A DNA stretch of 64,000 bases, from the NCBI RefSeq assembly GCF_030816015.1, contig NZ_JAUSXN010000001.1:4030001-4094000 (forward strand). The letters are read 5' to 3'. Below the pieces are notes generated by a model. It did no database searches. It was not told where the DNA came from and worked only from the letters and a program-made list of their open reading frames with translations. Shown here piece after piece: positions 59,044-64,000 of this stretch. The stretch is from Pedobacter sp. W3I1 (GTDB lineage Bacteria; Bacteroidota; Bacteroidia; Sphingobacteriales; Sphingobacteriaceae). Both the position numbers and the translations under genes were made by a program. Within the stretch, counting starts at the first letter, position 1. Each line of letters starts with the position of its first letter.

Positions 59044-60045
59044 CTAAATCACCTGAAATCCATGTGCATACGGATCGTCTTCGGCATCTATTTTAATGGT
59101 ATTGTAGCCATAAATTTTTGCCCAACCTTCTACACTTGGTATAATGGCTTTAATTCCGTCCAGGTCTACAACTTCTTCCACCCTTCCGATAAACTTGCTG
59201 CCAATAAAACTTTCGTGGATAAAGTCTTCTCCCTGTTTTAGTTTTCCTTTAGCAAACCACTGTGCCAAACGGGCTGAGGTACCCGTTCCACATGGCGACC
59301 GATCGATGGCTTTATCACCATAAAAAACTGCATTTCTGGCGGTTGATGTAGGGTCGATTGTTTTTCCGGTCCACAATACGTGGCTACAGCCATTTATCGT
59401 CGGATCTAAGGGATGCACAAAAGTATATTGCTCGTTAATGCGTTTTCTAATGGTCTGGCTCCAGGTAATCAGTTGCGAAGCTGTATAGTTTTCCAGTCCC
59501 GGGAAATTTTCCTGTGGGTCTACAATGGCATAAAAGTTACCGCCATAGGCTACATCAAAAGTAAGCGTACCTAAATCCGGGCATTCTACCGCTAAATTTT
59601 CGGCAGCCAGATAAGAAGCTACGTTTCTAAGTTTAACCGATTTAACCTTTTTACCTTCCTGTTTGTATTCAATCAAGACCAATCCGGCCGGAGCCTCCAT
59701 TCTGATCACCCCTGGTATTTTAGGCTGAATCAATCCTTCCTCTATAGCGATGGTAATGGTACCGATAGTACCATGGCCGCACATTGGCAGGCAGCCACTG
59801 GTTTCGATAAAAAGTACCGCTATATCATTGGCGGGATCGTGAGGTGGATAAAGAATACTGCCCGACATCATATCATGGCCACGAGGTTCGAACATTAAAC
59901 CTGTTCTGATCCAATCGAATTCTTTCAAAAAATGCTGACGCTTTTCGCTCATATTTGAGCCAATAAGCTGAGGGCCGCCACCGGCAACTAACCTAACCGG
60001 ATTTCCGCAAGTATGTGCATCTACACAAAAAAAGGTTTTACTCAT
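59044..60045 (-). CDS. 4-hydroxyproline 2-epimerase
   Basis: A 333-residue proline-racemase-superfamily enzyme that converts trans-4-hydroxy-L-proline to the cis-D form. Both catalytic cysteines are visible: C89 in CLPMCGHGTIG and C252 in DRSPCGTGTSARLA. The presence of the second cysteine argues against a 3-hydroxyproline dehydratase, which has threonine there. The start overlaps the stop of the dehydrogenase gene by 8 bases (60038-60045), and the DadA-like gene follows after 40 bases. It acts in the cytosol as the first step of hydroxyproline breakdown. Confidence 0.93.
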   Translation of the reverse strand: MSKTFFCVDAHTCGNPVRLVAGGGPQLIGSNMSEKRQHFLKEFDWIRTGLMFEPRGHDMMSGSILYPPHDPANDIAVLFIETSGCLPMCGHGTIGTITIAIEEGLIQPKIPGVIRMEAPAGLVLIEYKQEGKKVKSVKLRNVASYLAAENLAVECPDLGTLTFDVAYGGNFYAIVDPQENFPGLENYTASQLITWSQTIRKRINEQYTFVHPLDPTINGCSHVLWTGKTIDPTSTARNAVFYGDKAIDRSPCGTGTSARLAQWFAKGKLKQGEDFIHESFIGSKFIGRVEEVVDLDGIKAIIPSVEGWAKIYGYNTIKIDAEDDPYAHGFQVI

Positions 60046-61624
60046 GAGATTTCGTTAATATCTGGTTAACCATTCTGAAAATCCCTAAAGGATTTCCATC
60101 TTTCAATTCATCTGGCAATAATTCCTGCTCCCAATCCTGGTAAGCCAATGGCCTTGCAAAACGATTGATCGCTGTAGAACCAACTGAAGTAAAACGGCTA
60201 TCGTTAGTAGCAGGAAATGGTCCACCATGCTGCATGGCTGCACAAACTTCTACACCTGTAGGCACACCATTTAAAATAATTCTTCCGGTTTTATCAGTCA
60301 ATTTACCTATCAAAGCCTGGTAATGCTGAAGTTCCTGTTTATCGGCCATTAAGGTTACCGTAAGTTGTCCTTCCAATACATCAATGGCTTTTTCTAGTTC
60401 AGTAATATCCTGTGCAACAACCAACAGTGAATACGGACCGAAAATTTCTTCACGGAGTTTTGGATTTTTGATAAAATCGGCAGCACTTACCTGAGCGATT
60501 TTTGCCTCTGATTGATTTTGAAGCTCACTATTCTTTACGGTTGAAACCGATAAAAGTGCAACGCCACCTTCATTTACGACCTCTGCAGAAAGTTTACCAT
60601 AATTATTGGCAATGCCTTCGGTAAGCATAGTTGCTGATGGAATAGTTGAAATGGCCTCTTTTAAAACGGCTTTAAAATTTTCGAGTGCCGGCGATTGAAC
60701 CGCTAGCAATAAACCCGGATTGGTACAAAACTGACCAGCGCCCAAAGTAATGGATGCAGCATATTTTTTAGCCAGTCCTTCTGCCTGGTTTTCGATCACC
60801 TTGGGAAGAAAGATTACTGGATTAATGCTTCCCATTTCGGCAAAAACCGGAATAGGCTGTTCGCGCTGTTGCGCAAGATTAATCAAAGCCATTCCGCCTT
60901 TAAACGAACCTGTAAAAGTTACCGCTTTAGTTAATGGATGCTGAACCAAGCCAGCACCAATGGTATAACCATCATCATACAACAAAGAGAAAACACCTTT
61001 AGGCATTCCCGTTTTTTCGGCAGCTTTAATGATGGCACCACCCACCAGCGCACTGGTTCCGTAATGTGCAGGGTGTGCTTTAACAACCACCGGGCAGCCA
61101 GAAGCTAGTGCTGATGCCGTATCGCCACCTGCAACTGAAAAAGCAAGCGGAAAATTACTCGCACCAAAAACCACTACTGGTCCGATTGGGATCAGCATTC
61201 GTCTGATATCAGGTCGTGGCAAAGGCTGTCTTTCAGGCAGTGCAGTATCAATAATGGCATCAACCCAGGAGCCTTCGGCAACCAGATTGGCAAATAACCT
61301 TAACTGACCTGTTGTTCTGCCCAGTTCGCCCTGTAAACGACCCAAAGGCAAACCGCTTTCTGCTGAAGCCCTGTTTACCAGCTCCTCGCCAAGATTGGCA
61401 ATTTCATCGGCAATGGCATTTAAAAATGCGGCTTTAAGATCTTTGTTTAGGTTTCTATAGCTTTGGAAAGCCAATGTTGCCGACGTTAAGGCATCATTAA
61501 CAAGACTTTCGCTTGCTTTAAAAAATTCGCCATCAAGCGTTAATCCCGTTGCGGGATTAACAGCTTTAAGGCTTCTTTCATTAACTTCTATATAAGTACC
61601 GGCTACAATATTTTTCCCGTTCAT
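60038..61624 (-). CDS. 2,5-dioxovalerate (alpha-ketoglutarate semialdehyde) dehydrogenase
   Basis: A 528-residue aldehyde dehydrogenase of the KGSADH type. The oxyanion residue N157 lies in GASNFPLAFSVAGGDTA, the general base E263 in FAEMGSINP, and the catalytic C300 in LGAGQFCTNPG, the sequence characteristic of this subfamily. It oxidises 2,5-dioxopentanoate to 2-oxoglutarate with NAD(P)+, the last step of hydroxyproline breakdown and also of pentose/aldarate routes. It lies 15 bases after the DHDPS-family gene and overlaps the epimerase gene by 8 bases, so the operon context points to hydroxyproline. Confidence 0.93.
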   Translation of the reverse strand: MNGKNIVAGTYIEVNERSLKAVNPATGLTLDGEFFKASESLVNDALTSATLAFQSYRNLNKDLKAAFLNAIADEIANLGEELVNRASAESGLPLGRLQGELGRTTGQLRLFANLVAEGSWVDAIIDTALPERQPLPRPDIRRMLIPIGPVVVFGASNFPLAFSVAGGDTASALASGCPVVVKAHPAHYGTSALVGGAIIKAAEKTGMPKGVFSLLYDDGYTIGAGLVQHPLTKAVTFTGSFKGGMALINLAQQREQPIPVFAEMGSINPVIFLPKVIENQAEGLAKKYAASITLGAGQFCTNPGLLLAVQSPALENFKAVLKEAISTIPSATMLTEGIANNYGKLSAEVVNEGGVALLSVSTVKNSELQNQSEAKIAQVSAADFIKNPKLREEIFGPYSLLVVAQDITELEKAIDVLEGQLTVTLMADKQELQHYQALIGKLTDKTGRIILNGVPTGVEVCAAMQHGGPFPATNDSRFTSVGSTAINRFARPLAYQDWEQELLPDELKDGNPLGIFRMVNQILTKSHE

Positions 61625-61639
61625 ATTTGGTTTTTAAAA

Positions 61640-62557
61640 CTATTTACCCCAGCTACCTGCTGGTAATTCTGGACGAACAGCTAATGCATCGTTAATAATT
61701 TTCAATACTTTTTCTCTTTCTGCGCCACTTATTGGTAAACGCGGTGCGCGAACGGCTTCGGTTCCTAATCCGGTTGCTACCTCAGCCAGTTTAATGTACT
61801 GTACCAATTTGGCATGAATATCCAACTCTAGTACAGGTAAAAACCAACGGTAAATAGTTAGCGCCTCAGCAATGCGGTTTTCTTTAATCAACCTGAAAAT
61901 GGCAACTGTTTCTCTCGGGAAAGCATCAACCAAACCTGCAACCCATCCATGTGCACCCATCACAATACTTTCCATCGCTAATGGATCTACACCAGTAAAG
62001 ATTTTGAAACGATCGCCAAAACGGTTAATCAATCGGGTGATGTTTGATACATCTCTGGTTGATTCTTTAATCGCCTGAATATTATCATATTTAGTCAAAA
62101 CCTCAAACATATCTAGCGTTACTTCGATTTTATAATCAACAGGATTGTTATAAATCATAATCGGCAGGCTTGTGCTTTCAGCAATAGCACCAAAAAAGGC
62201 CAAAGTTTCGTCTGGAGCAGCATTATAGCGCATTGGCGGCAACAACATTAAACCTTGTGCGCCAAGCGATTCGGCTTTTTGAGCTACTTCGATTGCTTTT
62301 TTTGTAGTTGACTCTGCAATGTTCAATAAAACCGGTACGCGGCCATTTACCACGGTTAAGGTATGCGATAACAGACCGAACTTTTCTTCATCGGTTAGTA
62401 CACTGGCCTCGCCAAGCGATCCACCTAAAATAATCCCTTCAGCACCTGCTTCTAATTGCGCTTCGATATTTAAATCGAAAGCCGGAAAATCTAACTCATC
62501 GTTTGCTGTAAATTTTGTCGTTACAGCAGGGAAAACCCCGGTCCATTTGATACTCAT
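61640..62557 (-). CDS. DHDPS-family 1-pyrroline-4-hydroxy-2-carboxylate deaminase
   Basis: A 305-residue class I aldolase-type enzyme of the dihydrodipicolinate synthase family. The Schiff-base lysine is K164 in IQAIKESTRDV and the tyrosine is Y136 in IMIYNNPVDY. The substrate loop reads GGSLGEASVLTDEE instead of the usual GTTGE. In hydroxyproline operons such proteins deaminate 1-pyrroline-4-hydroxy-2-carboxylate to 2,5-dioxopentanoate, exactly the substrate of the next gene product. It is the first gene of the four-gene catabolic operon. True DHDPS for lysine synthesis is unlikely in this context. Confidence 0.88.
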   Translation of the reverse strand: MSIKWTGVFPAVTTKFTANDELDFPAFDLNIEAQLEAGAEGIILGGSLGEASVLTDEEKFGLLSHTLTVVNGRVPVLLNIAESTTKKAIEVAQKAESLGAQGLMLLPPMRYNAAPDETLAFFGAIAESTSLPIMIYNNPVDYKIEVTLDMFEVLTKYDNIQAIKESTRDVSNITRLINRFGDRFKIFTGVDPLAMESIVMGAHGWVAGLVDAFPRETVAIFRLIKENRIAEALTIYRWFLPVLELDIHAKLVQYIKLAEVATGLGTEAVRAPRLPISGAEREKVLKIINDALAVRPELPAGSWGK

Positions 62558-62833
62558 TGTAATGTTATGTTTTAATAATTAAGGTTCAAAAAATTAATCT
62601 GGGCTTTTAATCCAAACTGGTATAATTGGTAATCATTTATTAAATTATCGACGATCAATTCATTTAAACGATATTCAAAGTTAGGTGATTGCCAGGCAGT
62701 AATATTGTTGGATTTTAACCGATATTGGTCATAAATACGCCATTTGAATCAGACAGAATTGATTAGGAAAAGCTGAGGCTCTTGTAGGAGAAATGAGATA
62801 ACAAAAAAAGACGTTGTATCATAAATATAGATT

Positions 62834-62904
62834 TGTCATCCTGAGCCTGTCGAAGGACCCGTTTAAATAACTCTTTAAGGTGTTTCGACAGGCTCAACAT
62901 GACA
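62834..62904. repeat. Interspersed inverted repeat upstream of the hydroxyproline operon
   Basis: TGTCATCCTGAGCCTGTCGA (from 62834) and its imperfect mirror TCGACAGGCTCAACATGACA (to 62904) flank a ~30-base AT-rich centre. The TCATCCTGA core is shared with the palindrome of the two long-repeat arrays. It lies in the 442-base gap 62558-62999, which otherwise holds only the unseen promoter of the hydroxyproline operon. Confidence 0.65.
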
Positions 62905-62953
62905 GCATCTGAGGTGAAATCGCCATTACGATACACCCTCTTTAAATAAAAAT

Positions 62954-62978
62954 CAGCCGGATGGATAACATCCTCCTG
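62954..62978 (-). terminator. Weak terminator after the M1 peptidase gene
   Basis: On the minus strand an imperfect stem CAG...GGATG / CATCC...CTG with a TTAT loop is followed by ATTTTTATTT, 22 bases past the peptidase stop. Confidence 0.4.
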
Positions 62979-62999
62979 ACCTGTCTATTTCACCAGGAA

Positions 63000-64000
63000 T
63001 TACTTTGTGTTTTTCACCTCTAGGTAGTACATAAATTCGATACCCGGTTTTGTAAAAAGCGCATCCTGCCCTTTGGCCAATGCAACCTGCTGCCAGTTTT
63101 GCGATGGAATAATTTTAAGCGTTTTAATCCCCTCTTTTTTCAGGCTTAAAGGCAGATTGAAACCTTTAACACAATTGTTATAACGGTAAAAAGCTTTACC
63201 ATCTTTGAGGTAATATTCGAATGCAGGAACTTGCACGGTACGCAGGTACTGATCAAAAACCTTTGAAAAGTTGTAACCTGCTTTTTTAGAAATATAATTT
63301 TCAATCTGAGCGGTGTTTACCGTTTGATGGTAAAAGGTTTGGTTGAGTCCACGCAATATCGATCTGAAAAGTTCGTCGTTATTTAAACTGTGCCTGATGG
63401 CGTGCAGCATATTCCCTCCTTTTGGATACATATCGCCACTTCCCTGTGCATTTACACCATAAGGGGGAATAATAGGGCTATCATTTCGGATGCCTTTTCT
63501 AATTCCAAAGTTGTATTCATTCCCGGCTTTATTGCCAAAAATGTAATCTACAAAAAGTGTTTCGCTATAGTTGGTAAATCCTTCATGCACCCACATATCG
63601 GCCAAATCGTTGGTGGTAATGTTATTGCCGAACCATTCGTGCCCGCTTTCGTGAATAATGATAAAATCCCATTTCAAGCCCCAGCCATCGCCCGACATAT
63701 CTCTGCCTCTATAGCCAAACTTATAACCATTGCCATATGACACAGCCGATTGATGTTCCATTCCGGTGTGCGAAGCATCGATCAGCTGGTAACCATCTTC
63801 GTAAAAAGGATATGGACCAAACCAATGCTCCATACTTTTCATCATTTTATGCACCTGATCGGGCATGTAGGTCTTCGCCTTTGGATAATTGTAATCGAGC
63901 ACCCAATAATTCACATCTAACGCCCCTTTTTCGCCCGCATATTTCTCTTTAAAATTAACGTACTTGCCAATGTAAGGGATGATGCAATAATTACTGATCG
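63000..64000 (-). CDS. M1-family metallopeptidase (partial, 5' end outside window)
   Basis: The C-terminal 333 or so residues of a zinc aminopeptidase-like protein; the frame stays open to base 64000 (CIIPYIGKYVNFKEKYAGEK precedes the first internal Met). Catalytic motifs are HESGHEWFGNN (HExxH) followed by the second zinc ligand in WVHEGFTNYSE, with GMEHQSAVSYGNG upstream as the GxMEN-like substrate motif. The zinc-site tyrosine region is YPKGGNMLHAIRHSL. It is probably periplasmic and trims peptides from the N-terminus. It lies upstream of the hydroxyproline operon on the same strand but is separated by 442 bases and a weak terminator. Confidence 0.9.
   Translation of the reverse strand, partial: ISNYCIIPYIGKYVNFKEKYAGEKGALDVNYWVLDYNYPKAKTYMPDQVHKMMKSMEHWFGPYPFYEDGYQLIDASHTGMEHQSAVSYGNGYKFGYRGRDMSGDGWGLKWDFIIIHESGHEWFGNNITTNDLADMWVHEGFTNYSETLFVDYIFGNKAGNEYNFGIRKGIRNDSPIIPPYGVNAQGSGDMYPKGGNMLHAIRHSLNNDELFRSILRGLNQTFYHQTVNTAQIENYISKKAGYNFSKVFDQYLRTVQVPAFEYYLKDGKAFYRYNNCVKGFNLPLSLKKEGIKTLKIIPSQNWQQVALAKGQDALFTKPGIEFMYYLEVKNTK

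Noticed and set aside
61640..62557. Lysine-biosynthetic dihydrodipicolinate synthase
   Set aside because: The family fits, but the substrate loop and the operon with epimerase and 2,5-dioxovalerate dehydrogenase point to the hydroxyproline pathway.

Overview
The window looks like chromosome of a Bacteroidota bacterium of the Pedobacter/Sphingobacteriaceae type. The grounds are SusC/SusD transporters, a hybrid two-component regulator, promoters of the TTTG-N19-TAnnTTnG kind, DUF6443-type RHS proteins, moderate to low G+C and a tRNA-Lys. This is inferred from gene content; no rRNA is present to fix the taxonomy.

Region 1 (1-8115) holds a two-component system with its HD-domain partner, an outer-membrane beta-barrel protein, a lipoprotein, an LTA-synthase-like phosphotransferase and a small HTH protein. 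Four promoters here share one layout: two TTCAGAATT-like repeats 11 bases apart, then exactly 6 bases, then the -7 element. This reads as a compact regulon, probably of the adjacent OmpR-type regulator, which would then control its own operon too. Region 2 (8182-21259) carries an SRPBCC protein and a GlxA-like regulator, then an accessory patch with decayed genes (a broken XRE regulator and a broken unknown ORF), an RHS polymorphic-toxin operon with a GIY-YIG tip and an Imm26-like immunity gene, a tRNA-Lys and a secreted protein with an aspartyl-protease fold but histidines at both catalytic positions.

Region 3 (21477-28014) has an AraC regulator and a four-gene operon resembling a chaperone-usher pilus: a pilin-like subunit, a PapD-like chaperone, a two-domain adhesin-like protein and a large usher-like outer-membrane protein. 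Such systems are poorly described in Bacteroidota, and this is one of the two leading candidates for something new. Region 4 (28382-42305) is a polysaccharide utilization locus read leftward: hybrid two-component sensor, SusC, SusD, GH30, GH35 and GH5. Next to it (42384-48556) are a multi-domain GH31 enzyme and a GH28 polygalacturonase. Each is broken by a single-base frameshift in a homopolymer, and the GH28 gene sits between two arrays of ~160-205 base non-coding repeats.

Region 5 (49700-64000) is a peptide and hydroxyproline catabolism island: DHDPS-family deaminase, 2,5-dioxovalerate dehydrogenase, 4-hydroxyproline epimerase, D-amino-acid oxidoreductase, AraC regulator, DUF885 protein, amino-acid permease, S9 peptidase, NIPSNAP protein and the edge of an M1 metallopeptidase. 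Together they suggest growth on collagen-like or plant hydroxyproline-rich proteins. The histidine kinase at the left edge and the M1 peptidase at the right edge are cut by the window.
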